A DNA stretch of 49,658 nucleotides from Pirellula sp. (GTDB taxonomy: Bacteria > Planctomycetota > Planctomycetia > Pirellulales > PNKZ01). The stretch is taken from the NCBI GenBank assembly GCA_013822735.1, contig PNKZ01000032.1, positions 1 through 49,658 of the forward strand. The letters run 5' to 3'. The position numbers were made by a program, and so were the translations under genes. Below, one piece after another: positions 9,412-17,938 of the stretch. Below the pieces are notes generated by a model. The model saw nothing but the letters and a program-made list of their open reading frames with translations, did no database searches and was not told the origin of the DNA. Position 1 is the stretch's first letter; each line of letters opens with the position of its first letter.

Positions 9412-10911
9412 TTAGCGCCCCGCCGTCGACTTCTGTGAGTGGAGCGGTGCTTTCGAGCGCCCGCCGTTCCACAGGTCGAACTCCGGCGCGGCGTACTTCG
9501 CGAAGAACGCTTCCAGCCGCATGCGCAGGTCTGCGCGTAGTTCGGTGTGAGCGGCATCGTCGTAGAGATTGCGCCGCTCGCCCGGATCGACCGCGAGATC
9601 ATACAGCTCGTGAGGGCCGTCGGGATGTCGCAGGATGAGCTTGGCCTGCTTCGTGCGTACGGCGCGAACCGTTTCAAACTCGAAGAACATCACATCCTCC
9701 CACGGAGGCGGTCGCTCGTCGCGGAGAGCCGGCGAGAAATCGCGGCCCGGGGATTGGGCGACGGTTCCGGACTCCGGTCGCTGACGCTCCCGGCTCACTG
9801 CAGACTTATTGACGCCCAACGCGCTCAGCACCGTCGGCAGAAAATCGTAATTGCTCACCAGCAAGTCGCTCCGTTTCCCCGCCGCCACGCTTCTTGGCCG
9901 GCGAAAGATTAGCGGAATGTGCATCGTCCAATCCAAGGCAGTCAACGGACGAGTGTGATCTCCCATCCCCCAGAAGACTTGCTGGCCGCCGGCGAGCCCT
10001 TGGTCGGCGGTGAACACGACGAGCGTCTTTTCGTCGAGCTGGAGCCGCGCGAGCGTTTCCAACACGCGGCCGATGCCGTCGTCGACCGCGCTGATCTCCG
10101 CGGCATAGCGGCGTATCGACACCGGATTGTTGATGTAGTCGCGATTGTTGAACAGCCGCGCGTCGGGCTCTTCGCGCGGGAACGACGGCAGCAGCTTGTC
10201 GGCGTAATAGTCCCGGTGTCGATTGCGGGCCTCGTTCAAAAGCAGCGGACCGAGACCATACGGACCGTTGTAGGCGAGAAACAAGAAGAACGGCCGCGTT
10301 TGGTGTCGCTCGATGAACTGCACGCCGCGCTCCGTCCAAAGATCGGTGAGATACTCCGGCTCCTTCCGCACCGCGCCGTTTTCGATCACTTCCTGATCGT
10401 AGAACTCCGCGCTGCTGCCGGCGGGCTTCGTGATCCACAGGTCGTCGAACCCGGCCTGCGGCGACAGGTTCGCGCCGAGGTGCCATTTGCCGCTGAGGCC
10501 GCACGCGTAGCCGGCCTCCTTTAAGAGTTGCCCGAGCGAACGAAACTCGCCGATCGTCGAATAGGAACCTGCGCCCGTTTGCGGCGCTCCGCCGGCGAGA
10601 AAACTATGCACGCCGTGCTGCGACGGAATCAGCCCGGTGAGAAACGTGGCCCGCGTCGGCGAGCAGACGGCGTTGGAGCTGTAGGCGTGCGTGAAGAGCG
10701 TCCCTTCCGCGGCTAGCCGATCGATCTGCGGTGTGCGTACGTCCTTGTTGCCGTAACAACCCAAGGTCCAAGGACCATGGTTGTCGGTCATGATCAGCAC
10801 GAGATTGGGAGACTCGGCCGCGGAGGTCGTCGAACGGAGGCAAAGCAGCAGAGCGCCGAGAGCCGCGGATCGGAATGACCAATGACCAACCAGGATGCCG
10901 CGCACCGGCAT
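9412..10911 (-). CDS. Secreted type I sulfatase (formylglycine-dependent)
   Basis: 499 residues if started at 10911 (MPVRGILVGHWSFRS), which gives a signal peptide ending near STTSAAES. The frame can extend to 10959, but that part is pure repeat sequence. The sulfatase signature CSPTRATFLTG gives the cysteine to be oxidised to formylglycine. Other active-site blocks are IMTDNHGPW, GKWHLG, VFTADQG and the late GDHTRP. It hydrolyses sulfate esters, most likely of sulfated polysaccharides, outside the cytoplasm; planctomycetes carry many such genes. The repeat word for VGHWSF lies inside the signal-peptide region. The gene is divergent from the sialate O-acetylesterase gene. Confidence 0.9.
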   Translation of the reverse strand: MPVRGILVGHWSFRSAALGALLLCLRSTTSAAESPNLVLIMTDNHGPWTLGCYGNKDVRTPQIDRLAAEGTLFTHAYSSNAVCSPTRATFLTGLIPSQHGVHSFLAGGAPQTGAGSYSTIGEFRSLGQLLKEAGYACGLSGKWHLGANLSPQAGFDDLWITKPAGSSAEFYDQEVIENGAVRKEPEYLTDLWTERGVQFIERHQTRPFFLFLAYNGPYGLGPLLLNEARNRHRDYYADKLLPSFPREEPDARLFNNRDYINNPVSIRRYAAEISAVDDGIGRVLETLARLQLDEKTLVVFTADQGLAGGQQVFWGMGDHTRPLTALDWTMHIPLIFRRPRSVAAGKRSDLLVSNYDFLPTVLSALGVNKSAVSRERQRPESGTVAQSPGRDFSPALRDERPPPWEDVMFFEFETVRAVRTKQAKLILRHPDGPHELYDLAVDPGERRNLYDDAAHTELRADLRMRLEAFFAKYAAPEFDLWNGGRSKAPLHSQKSTAGR

Positions 10912-10967
10912 TCGATCATGGGAGTTGGTTTCCTTGTTTGGAATTTGGTGCTTGGTCATTGGAATTT
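10873..10967. repeat. Inverted repeat of the AATGACCAAGCACCAAATTCC family, overlapping the sulfatase 5' end
   Basis: Left arm 10873-10890 (GAATGACCAATGACCAAC) and right arm 10933-10967 (…TTTGGTGCTTGGTCATTGG…) belong to the family also found at 23591-23708, 24836-24954 and 33366-33490. The left arm is inside the sulfatase coding frame and encodes part of its signal peptide. Confidence 0.75.
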
Positions 10968-11126
10968 CCGCGACACTCCGCCAATCATCAATCTCGCCGC
11001 ATGCAATGCTTGGTCAGATTTTACCCGGTCGCGGCGCGGGATGTTGCATTGCCGCGGGCGAGCGTACAGATTGGTAGGTCCCGCTCACGCTTACCTACCG
11101 ATTCAAGCACTCTTCCGGATTCTCTC

Positions 11127-12629
11127 ATGCGTATCGCATCGTTGTTCGTCGTCTCGTCGCTCTTGCTGGCCGGCTCGCAAGCCCAGGCCGACGTCAAGCT
11201 TCCTTCGATCTTTTCCGAGCACATGGTCGTACAGGCCGATACGAAGGTGCCGGTTTGGGGTTGGGCCGAACCGAAAGAAGAAGTGACCGTCGAATTAGCC
11301 GGCTCCAAGGCCTCGGCGGCGGCCGACGTGAACGGTCGTTGGCGCGCGACGCTCGATAAGCTGCCGGCCGGCGGCCCGCACAAGCTCGTCGTCACGGGAA
11401 AGAACAAGCTCGAAGTCGGTGACGTGCTCGTCGGCGAAGTGTGGCTCGGGTCGGGCCAATCGAACATGGCGATGCAGGTCAGCCGATGCTTTAATTTCGA
11501 ACAAGAACAAAAGGCCGCCGATCTGCCGCAAGTGCGGATGTTCACGGTGCGCAGCGGCGCCGAAAAGGAAGCCCAAGCCGATTGCCAAGGCTCGTGGGCC
11601 GTTTGCACGCCGGAGACCGTCGGCGGCTTTTCGGCGACGGCTTTCTTCTTCGGCCGCGACCTGCACGCAGCCCTCAAGAAGCCGGTCGGTCTGATCAACT
11701 CTTCCGTCGGCGGTACGCCGATCGAATCGTGGATCTCCGCCGACGCGCAACGGGCCGAGCCGAAGCTCAAGCCGTTTCTCGCCGTGATCGACGAAGCCAA
11801 CGCCAAGTTCGATCCGGTCGTCGCGCAAGCGACGTACGACAAGCAGGTCGCCAAGTGGCAGAAGGATGTGGCCGCCGCCAAGGCTGCGAAGAAGCCGCTG
11901 CCGCAAAAGCCCCGCGATCCGATTGCAACGCGCAAACTCAAGGGAGGCGTAGGCGGTTTATACAACGGCAAGATCGCACCGCTTGTCGGTTACGCGATTC
12001 GTGGCGCCGTTTGGTATCAAGGAGAAGCCAACGCTCAGCCGGGCAAGGCCGAGTACTATCAAACGCAACTTTCCTTGCTCGTGAACGACTGGCGCCGCCA
12101 ATGGAACCAAGGGGAGTTCCCGGTTGCTTGGGTGCAATTGCCGAATTTCGACAACGGCAAACCGGAGTGGCTCGTCGTACGTGAGCAAATGCGGAAGACC
12201 CTCGCCGTGCCGAACACCGGCATGGCCGTGACCACGGACGTCGGCGAAGCGAAGGATATCCATCCTCGCAACAAGCAAGACGTCGGCAAGCGTCTCGCAC
12301 TTTGGGCCTTGGCCAAGGTGTACGGCCAAGCCATCCCGTATAGCGGTCCGATGATCGCGTCGCACGCAGTAAGCGGCGATCGCTTGGTGCTCACGTTCGA
12401 TCAGGCTGAAGGATTAAAGGCCGGCGGCGCGAAATTGCTGGGCTTCGAAATTGCCGGAGCCGACAAGATGTGGAAACCTGCCGAAGCGCAGATCGAAGGG
12501 GCTACGGTCGTCCTCTCGTCGCCCGACGTGAAGCAACCGACCGCGGCCCGCTACAACTGGGCCCACATGCCGACCGGCAACCTGACAAACAACTCCGGCC
12601 TGCCTGCGAGCCCGTTTGCGACGGAGTAG
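11127..12629 (+). CDS. Secreted sialate O-acetylesterase (SASA/SGNH family)
   Basis: 500 residues from the ATG at 11127, which starts the signal peptide MRIASLFVVSSLLLAGSQAQA; the open frame upstream to 10875 is repeat-derived. LGSGQSNMAMQ carries the catalytic serine. SSVGGTPIESW and VWYQGEANA are the other conserved blocks, and DIHPRNK near the C-terminus supplies the catalytic Asp/His. The family removes O-acetyl groups from sialic acids or other acetylated sugars. With the neighbouring sulfatase it suggests trimming of decorated polysaccharides. A full-length family member with no missing catalytic residue. Confidence 0.9.
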   Translation: MRIASLFVVSSLLLAGSQAQADVKLPSIFSEHMVVQADTKVPVWGWAEPKEEVTVELAGSKASAAADVNGRWRATLDKLPAGGPHKLVVTGKNKLEVGDVLVGEVWLGSGQSNMAMQVSRCFNFEQEQKAADLPQVRMFTVRSGAEKEAQADCQGSWAVCTPETVGGFSATAFFFGRDLHAALKKPVGLINSSVGGTPIESWISADAQRAEPKLKPFLAVIDEANAKFDPVVAQATYDKQVAKWQKDVAAAKAAKKPLPQKPRDPIATRKLKGGVGGLYNGKIAPLVGYAIRGAVWYQGEANAQPGKAEYYQTQLSLLVNDWRRQWNQGEFPVAWVQLPNFDNGKPEWLVVREQMRKTLAVPNTGMAVTTDVGEAKDIHPRNKQDVGKRLALWALAKVYGQAIPYSGPMIASHAVSGDRLVLTFDQAEGLKAGGAKLLGFEIAGADKMWKPAEAQIEGATVVLSSPDVKQPTAARYNWAHMPTGNLTNNSGLPASPFATE

Positions 12630-12637
12630 GCGCATTT

Positions 12638-12660
12638 GCGAGCGGCGGGGTTTAGCTCCG
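12638..12660. repeat. Half copy of the GCGAGCGGCGGGGTTTA repeat at a convergent junction
   Basis: GCGAGCGGCGGGGTTTA matches the arms of the inverted repeat at 9310-9391. It starts 8 nt after one stop codon and contains the stop codon (TAA on the minus strand, 12652-12654) of the convergent aminopeptidase gene. Confidence 0.6.
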
Positions 12661-13938
12661 CATCAGCGCTTCGATCTCATCCGCTTCCACCGGGATATCG
12701 GCCATCAGGTCCACCGGGCCGGCGGGCGTGACGAGGACGTCGTTCTCCAAGCGCACGCCGATTCCTTCTTCGGGAATGTAAATGCCGGGCTCCACCGTGA
12801 GCACCCAGCCGGCGGCAAACGGCGTGTGCATCGCGCCGACGTCGTGCACGTCGAGCCCCAGCGGGTGGCCCAGGCCGTGCATAAAATACTTGCGGCAGGC
12901 AGGCTCGTCGGGCTTCGCGTTCTTCACGTCGTCGGTCGTAATCAGCTTCAGCTTGACCAACTCGTCGTTCATCATCAGCTGCGCCTCGCGCGTCCAATCG
13001 CGGTGGAGCTTGCCGACGGTGCAACCGGCGATCGAGGCGCGCATCACGCGCAGTACGGCGTTGTAAACATCGCGCTGTCGGGGCGTGAACTTGCCGTCGA
13101 CGGGAACCGTGCGCGTGAGGTCGGCGTTGTAGTTGGCGTAATTTGCGGCGACGTCCATCAGCAGCAGGTCGCCGGCGCCGCACGGCTGGTCGTTACTGAT
13201 GTAGTGCAAAGTACAGGCGTTCGCGCCCGACGCGATGATCGGCGTATAGGCGAACTTGGCTCGATTGCGCGTGAACTCGTGCACGAACTCCGCTTCCAGT
13301 TCGTACTCGGCCACGCCCGGCCGCACCGCTTTCGCCACGCGGCGGAATCCGGCATCGGTGATCCGAATCGCTTCCTTAAGCACTTCGACCTCCGCGGCCG
13401 ACTTCACCAACCGCAATTGGTGCAGCAGCGGAGCCAGCCGGCGGTATGTGTGCAGCGGATATTCTCGGCGGCAATCTTCGATAAACCGCGCATCGCGCGA
13501 TTGCACCTCCACCACGGCTCGCTTGTGTTCGTTCGAGTTTAAGAACACCTCCGCGGCGTCGCACATCAGCCCCCGCCACGCGCCGGGCAACTCACTCAGC
13601 CATTTCACCGTGCGAATACCGGAAATCCGCGTCGCCTCGTCTTTGGAAAGCTTGTGCCCTTCCCAAGTCTTCAGGTGTTCGTTGGGCTCGCGCAGGAACA
13701 AGATTTCGCGGAGCTTCTCGTCCGGAGCGTCGGGCGCGAGCACCAAGAGCGACTCTTCCTGCTCGATGCCCGAGAGGTAGAACAGGTCGGCGTTCGGCAC
13801 GATCGGCAGCGAGCCGTCGGCGTTGGTCGGCGGCACGTCGTTGGCGTTCAAAGCCACGAGCGCCCCCGGGGGGAGCAACTTAAGAAGGCGGGCCCGGTTG
13901 TCGACGAACAGTTGCGAATCGAGCGGATGGTGACGCAT
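12652..13938 (-). CDS. pepP: Xaa-Pro aminopeptidase (aminopeptidase P, M24B)
   Basis: 428 residues from ATG 13938 (MRHHPLDSQLFVDNR); the upstream extension to 13992 reads into repeat sequence and is not credible. An N-terminal AMP_N domain (about 1-140) precedes the pita-bread metallopeptidase domain. Dinuclear metal ligands are visible: LLMDVAANYANYNADLT (two Asp), HGLGHPLGLDVHD (His), LTVEPGIY (Glu) and RLENDVLVT (Glu). It cleaves the N-terminal residue from peptides with proline in second position, normally in the cytoplasm; no signal peptide is seen. It is convergent with the acetylesterase gene. Confidence 0.93.
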   Translation of the reverse strand: MRHHPLDSQLFVDNRARLLKLLPPGALVALNANDVPPTNADGSLPIVPNADLFYLSGIEQEESLLVLAPDAPDEKLREILFLREPNEHLKTWEGHKLSKDEATRISGIRTVKWLSELPGAWRGLMCDAAEVFLNSNEHKRAVVEVQSRDARFIEDCRREYPLHTYRRLAPLLHQLRLVKSAAEVEVLKEAIRITDAGFRRVAKAVRPGVAEYELEAEFVHEFTRNRAKFAYTPIIASGANACTLHYISNDQPCGAGDLLLMDVAANYANYNADLTRTVPVDGKFTPRQRDVYNAVLRVMRASIAGCTVGKLHRDWTREAQLMMNDELVKLKLITTDDVKNAKPDEPACRKYFMHGLGHPLGLDVHDVGAMHTPFAAGWVLTVEPGIYIPEEGIGVRLENDVLVTPAGPVDLMADIPVEADEIEALMRS

Positions 13939-13946
13939 GTCGGTGG

Positions 13947-13981
13947 GGTTCAGGGTTCCAGGTTTAAAGTTCAGGGTTCGC
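13947..13981. repeat. GGTTCAGGGTTC-family repeat (one arm)
   Basis: Tandem words GGTTCAGGGTTCCAGG and AAAGTTCAGGGTTCG. The full inverted form occurs at 29840-29930. It extends the aminopeptidase P frame artificially at its 5' end. Confidence 0.7.
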
Positions 13982-13988
13982 AATTCGG

Positions 13989-14014
13989 CCATTTAGCCGC
14001 CGAGCTTGTCTCGG
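13989..14014 (-). repeat. Small hairpin repeat with conserved CCATTTAGCCG flank, copy 1
   Basis: The plus strand reads CCATTTAGCCG followed by CCGAG-CTTGT-CTCGG. Copies 2 and 3 at 30780-30806 and 42490-42516 keep the flank, but their stem sequences differ while still pairing. Read in the sense of the downstream minus-strand gene, the hairpin precedes CGGCTAAATGG, about 50 nt before the aminopeptidase P start. Confidence 0.65.
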
Positions 14015-14269
14015 GGAGTCTGCCCGCCCAGGAGCGGGGCAGGAAACGTTGCCGGCATGCCGGCGAGCAGTTCGGGCTCATTCTAGCGACGCCGCAATTC
14101 TCGGTCGCCATGAGAAAACCCGTAGCCATCGCTCCAAATTCACTTTTCCTTTGTAGTCGCCTTCGTCGGATGGCCGAAATTATTGTTGGCTGCGCCCGTC
14201 GTAGGCGGACCCGCGCGCCGCAATTTGTCTTCGCACACCGCCCGACCGGCGGCAAGGGAGTGTCCTGGT

Positions 14270-15079
14270 ATGCGTAGGTTTCTGTCGATTGCGCCCGCCT
14301 TCGCCCTGTTGCTCACGCTTTGCGGCGTCGCGAGCGGGCAAGATCTTCCCACCACGACCGAGCACGGCATCACGATCGGCCCCGACCAATTGGTCGCCGC
14401 CATCCAAGAGTCGCAAGACTTCTGGGGCCCGGTCCGGACGTACCTGGTCAGCCCCGACTGCACCGCGCTGACGCAAGTCGAGCGGGAACAAGCGGTCGCG
14501 TTCCTCAAGCGCATTCACGAAGGGCTGCAACAGCGGCTCTTCGATCGCACCGAAGCCGACGCCATCGATCTGGTCGACTATCTTTCCCACCGCCTGCGGA
14601 TGTTCGAAGTCTATCGCGGTCTGCGTGCTGCGATCGGCGACGACGCCCTGACGGTCGGCATGATTCAAGAATGGGAAAAGGCGTTCCGCGAAATCCACAC
14701 GCACGCCGTTGATCAGCGTGCGCCGAAAATCGCGGCGGTGGTCGCCCGCATGGAAGCTCGGATGCAAGCCGCGGGGCTCGACGCCGCGAAGGTCGCCGCC
14801 GCTCAGAAGCTTTGGATCGTGCAGGCCGACGTCGTTGAGAAGATGGCGACCACGGGTGCGGGCCAGATGATGGTCGACTTCGAGATCCTCGGCAACACGG
14901 AAGTCACGATTCCGGTCGGCCAATTCCTGCTCGACGTTTCCAGCGCCGCCGACTGGGTGACCATCACCCGCGAACCGGGCACGACAATCGGCCGCGAGCA
15001 CTTCGTGAAGGCCTTCAGCGATCTGGCGGAACTGCGGACGAAGTACGCTTCGGCCGCCGGCGGCACGACGACGCGCTAA
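14270..15079 (+). CDS. Secreted protein of unknown function
   Basis: 269 residues from ATG 14270, supported by AAGGGAG about 10 nt upstream and by the signal peptide MRRFLSIAPAFALLLTLCGV ending near ASGQ. The mature part is mostly helical (EREQAVAFLKRIHEGLQQRL; HAVDQRAPKIAAVVARMEAR) with a C-terminal beta-like segment (EVTIPVGQFLLDVSSAADWV). No catalytic motif or cysteine pattern is visible and I do not recognise the family. It is convergent with the PAP2 gene, with only 7 nt between the two stop codons. Confidence 0.7.
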   Translation: MRRFLSIAPAFALLLTLCGVASGQDLPTTTEHGITIGPDQLVAAIQESQDFWGPVRTYLVSPDCTALTQVEREQAVAFLKRIHEGLQQRLFDRTEADAIDLVDYLSHRLRMFEVYRGLRAAIGDDALTVGMIQEWEKAFREIHTHAVDQRAPKIAAVVARMEARMQAAGLDAAKVAAAQKLWIVQADVVEKMATTGAGQMMVDFEILGNTEVTIPVGQFLLDVSSAADWVTITREPGTTIGREHFVKAFSDLAELRTKYASAAGGTTTR

Positions 15080-15086
15080 GCTTCGT

Positions 15087-15818
15087 CTAAGCGGCGCGGC
15101 GCTCGACCACGGGCGACGCCGCGCCGATGCGACGTTCCCAAGCGGTGAATCGGCGCGCCAACGCGGTGTCGCCGTACAAGCCGCGCGCGACGCACCAGGC
15201 GATCGCCGCGGCGAAGAGCGTGTCGCTCACGTAGTGCATGTCGCCCGCCACGCGTTGGCAGGCCACGAGCGCGGCCAGTCCGAGGAAGAGCCGACGCCCT
15301 TGCGGATAGAGCGTGCAAAGTCCCAGCGCCAGGCCGCACGCCGTGGCCGTGTGTGCCGAAGGAAAGCTCTGCCATTCGTGCTCGTTGAGTCCGAGCGGCA
15401 GCAGGCCTTGGAACTGTTGCCACGTCGACATCGCTTCGTGGTCTCCCTGCAACCATAGGTACGGGCGACAGCGGCCGATCGTCAGCTTCACGACGTTGGC
15501 GGCGATGCCTGCTCCCCAGGTCGCACATGCCAACCGCACGACGCATCGCGCGCGGCGCGGATCGAGTGCCGCTACCGCAACGAAGAAGAACACAACCCCC
15601 GCACCGTTGCCGAACGTCTCAGACTGATTGAGCCATTGCACAATCATCTTCGGCAGGTCGACGGTGAGATGCATCCGCGCCACCGGGCCATCGATAAACA
15701 CCAACGCTGCGAAGCCGGCGACCATGAGCGCAAGCGGCGTCTGCCAACGCCAAGCGTCCTCCAGCGGCGAAACTTGCGGCAAAACGACGTTGGGGCGACG
15801 GTCGACGGGAGAATGCAT
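15087..15818 (-). CDS. PAP2-family membrane phosphatase
   Basis: 243 residues from ATG 15818 (MHSPVDRRPNVV); a longer open frame to 16577 is antisense shadow of the glycosyltransferase gene. About five hydrophobic segments. All three PAP2 signature blocks are present: KLTIGRCRP (KX6RP), PSAH, and RVAGDMHYVSD (RX5HX3D). Likely substrates are phosphatidic acid, undecaprenyl pyrophosphate or another lipid phosphate at the periplasmic face. It is divergent from the GT39-type glycosyltransferase gene, so a shared role in lipid-linked sugar metabolism is possible but not shown. Confidence 0.88.
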   Translation of the reverse strand: MHSPVDRRPNVVLPQVSPLEDAWRWQTPLALMVAGFAALVFIDGPVARMHLTVDLPKMIVQWLNQSETFGNGAGVVFFFVAVAALDPRRARCVVRLACATWGAGIAANVVKLTIGRCRPYLWLQGDHEAMSTWQQFQGLLPLGLNEHEWQSFPSAHTATACGLALGLCTLYPQGRRLFLGLAALVACQRVAGDMHYVSDTLFAAAIAWCVARGLYGDTALARRFTAWERRIGAASPVVERRAA

Positions 15819-16097
15819 GCGGCAGAAAAATCGGGGGATAGCGGACCGGAAGGGGCGAACGCCGGAGTCGGCGGAATGTAGTGGCGATGACCGTTTCTTC
15901 CAAGAGGAAGCTGCCGAGCGGCGAGCGGTTAACGCAAGTTGCCGGCAATACCTGCACCGCGGCGGTCCTGTCAGGCGCTCGCGCCAAATAGTCGCATTGT
16001 GAGCGTTTCCCCCGACGCATACCATGACGCCTCGCTCGCGCTTACAAGTCGTGCAGGATGCACGCCGTGCGAGCCCGCAAGGATGCAACGCCCGGGT

Positions 16098-17858
16098 ATG
16101 CGCCTCGAAGTCCGTCATCAGTTCGTCGTGGTCGCGACCGCGCTGGTCGTCTTCTTCACATTGCTCGGCCGTCCCTATCTGTGGGACGAAGACGAACCGA
16201 AGAACGCCGAGTGTGCCCGCGAGATGTACGAGGCCGGCAATTGGACCGTGCCGCAATTCAACTACGACCTCCGCACCGATAAGCCGATCCTGCTGTACTG
16301 GTTGATGCTCGCGGCCTACGAGGTCGGCGGCGTCTCCGAATTCACGGCGCGCTTCTGGTCGGCGGCGTTGGCCGTCGGCACTTCGCTCCTCACCTATCAT
16401 CTCGGCCGGCGGTTGTACGGCGGCTCGGTCGGGCTTTGGTCGGGACTCGCGATGGCTACCTGCCTGATGTTCGCCGTGAGCGGACGCGCGGCCACGCCCG
16501 ACTCCACGCTCATCTTCTGCATCACGCTCACGCTCTATCTCTTCGTCCGCTTCGGCGGCGTCGAGGGGGCTACGCAAGCCGCGCCGCTGCGCCGCGGCGG
16601 CTATCTGGCAATGTACGCCGCCATGGGCTTGGCCGTGCTCGCCAAAGGCCCGGTCGGCGTCGTGCTCCCCGGCGGTATTCTCGGGCTCTTTCTACTCTGC
16701 CGCCGTCAACAAGTATCGCCGGCCGTGACCACTCCGGCTACTTGGTACGGCCGCTTCTTCGTGACGCTGGGTCAAACTTTGGCCCCGCCCCGCTTCCTCG
16801 CAGCCACACTCGCGTTGCGTCCGCTCACGCTGCTCGCGGTCGTCAGCCTGGTCGCGCTGCCGTGGTACGTCGCGGTCGGTGTCCGTACCGACGGTGCTTG
16901 GCTCGTCGGCTTTCTCGGCAAGCACAACGTCGCCCGCTTCACCGGCTCGATGGAAGGGCACGGCGGCCCAATCGTATATTACGTGTTTGCCGTGCTCGTC
17001 GGCTTCTTTCCTTGGTCGTGTCTGCTGCCGATCGGCATCTATCGCCTCGTGCTCCGTTTGCGAACCGGCGCAGCGAATGAAACCCGCGCCGCCGACACGT
17101 TCCTCGCCTGTTGGGCCGGACTCTACATTACGTTCTTTTCGCTGGCGAGCACCAAGCTGCCGAGCTACGTCTTGCCTTGCTATCCGGCCTTGGCCGTGAT
17201 CACCGGCAAGCTCGTCGACGAATGGCTCCGCTCGCGCTCGCTCGTGCCGCGGCTCTGGTTCCGCTGGGCCCTCTACACGCCGGCCATCGTCGGCCTGGCG
17301 ATCGCCGCCGGCTTGCCGATCGTGGCCCATTACCTGCTGCCGGGCGAAGCTTGGCTTGGCGCCGTCGGCCTCACGTTGGTCGCCGGAAGCGGCGTGCTCG
17401 TGTGGCTCGCGCGCAGCGCACACGTCGATAAAGTTCCCGCCGCATTCGCCGGCATGTCGCTTCTGTTTGTCGTCGCGCTCACCGCCGGGCTCGCGAGCCG
17501 CATCAGTTTGCACACCACGAGTCCGACCATCGTCGACGAAGCCCGCAAGCTCGTCGGACCCGAGCCGCACCTCGTCGCCTTCCGCCATTACGAACCGACG
17601 CTCGTCTACTACGCCGGCAGCCATGTCCCCTCCGTCGGCACGGCGGAAGAACTGGATGCGTATCTCGAAAAACATCCGCAGGCCTGCATCGTCACGCGCG
17701 ACGAGCACCTCGCGGCGCTGGAAGAAGCATTGCAGGAGAAGCCGCAAGTCGCGGCCCGACATCGTCGCTTTTTGCGGCGCCGGGGAGAGATCGTGCTCGT
17801 AGCTCCTCCTGCGTCTCGCGTGGCGCGGGAGTCAGATTCGTTAAAGGTCATGCGTTAG
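16098..17858 (+). CDS. GT39-type (ArnT/PMT-like) integral membrane glycosyltransferase
   Basis: About 586 residues from ATG 16098 (MRLEVRHQF); ATG 16083 is an alternative. After TM1 the periplasmic loop carries WDEDEPKNAECAREM, the acidic catalytic motif of polyprenyl-phosphate-dependent glycosyltransferases, and then TDKPILLYW. About ten to twelve hydrophobic segments fill residues 10-510, followed by a C-terminal soluble tail (about 520-586). The family transfers a sugar from a polyprenyl-phosphate donor to lipid A, protein or another acceptor on the outer face of the inner membrane; the acceptor cannot be told here. The toroid-methyltransferase gene follows after 80 nt. Confidence 0.85.
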   Translation: MRLEVRHQFVVVATALVVFFTLLGRPYLWDEDEPKNAECAREMYEAGNWTVPQFNYDLRTDKPILLYWLMLAAYEVGGVSEFTARFWSAALAVGTSLLTYHLGRRLYGGSVGLWSGLAMATCLMFAVSGRAATPDSTLIFCITLTLYLFVRFGGVEGATQAAPLRRGGYLAMYAAMGLAVLAKGPVGVVLPGGILGLFLLCRRQQVSPAVTTPATWYGRFFVTLGQTLAPPRFLAATLALRPLTLLAVVSLVALPWYVAVGVRTDGAWLVGFLGKHNVARFTGSMEGHGGPIVYYVFAVLVGFFPWSCLLPIGIYRLVLRLRTGAANETRAADTFLACWAGLYITFFSLASTKLPSYVLPCYPALAVITGKLVDEWLRSRSLVPRLWFRWALYTPAIVGLAIAAGLPIVAHYLLPGEAWLGAVGLTLVAGSGVLVWLARSAHVDKVPAAFAGMSLLFVVALTAGLASRISLHTTSPTIVDEARKLVGPEPHLVAFRHYEPTLVYYAGSHVPSVGTAEELDAYLEKHPQACIVTRDEHLAALEEALQEKPQVAARHRRFLRRRGEIVLVAPPASRVARESDSLKVMR

Positions 17859-17938
17859 TCAGAGTTCGCCGTCGGCAAGTTTGCGAGAGTGTCCGAGGTT
17901 TCGGTTTCGGCAACCGTCTACTTTGTTCAGGTCGAATC

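Larger units (their letters stand above)
13939..14269. other. 331-bp divergent spacer with repeat half and small hairpin
   Basis: This gap separates aminopeptidase P (minus) from a secreted protein gene (plus). It holds a GGTTCAGGGTTC-type repeat (13947-13981) and the CCATTTAGCCG hairpin (13989-14014). The remaining 250 bp shows no gene. The sequence AAGGGAG at 14253-14259 is a plausible ribosome binding site for the plus-strand gene. Confidence 0.5.

Noticed and set aside
13939-13992. N-terminal extension of aminopeptidase P
   Set aside because: The extra residues come from a GGTTCAGGGTTC repeat and the hairpin flank; the internal ATG at 13938 begins the family-like sequence.
15819-16577. 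Long N-terminal extension of the PAP2 gene
   Set aside because: Charged, motif-free and antisense to the GT39 gene; the ATG at 15818 starts the membrane protein.
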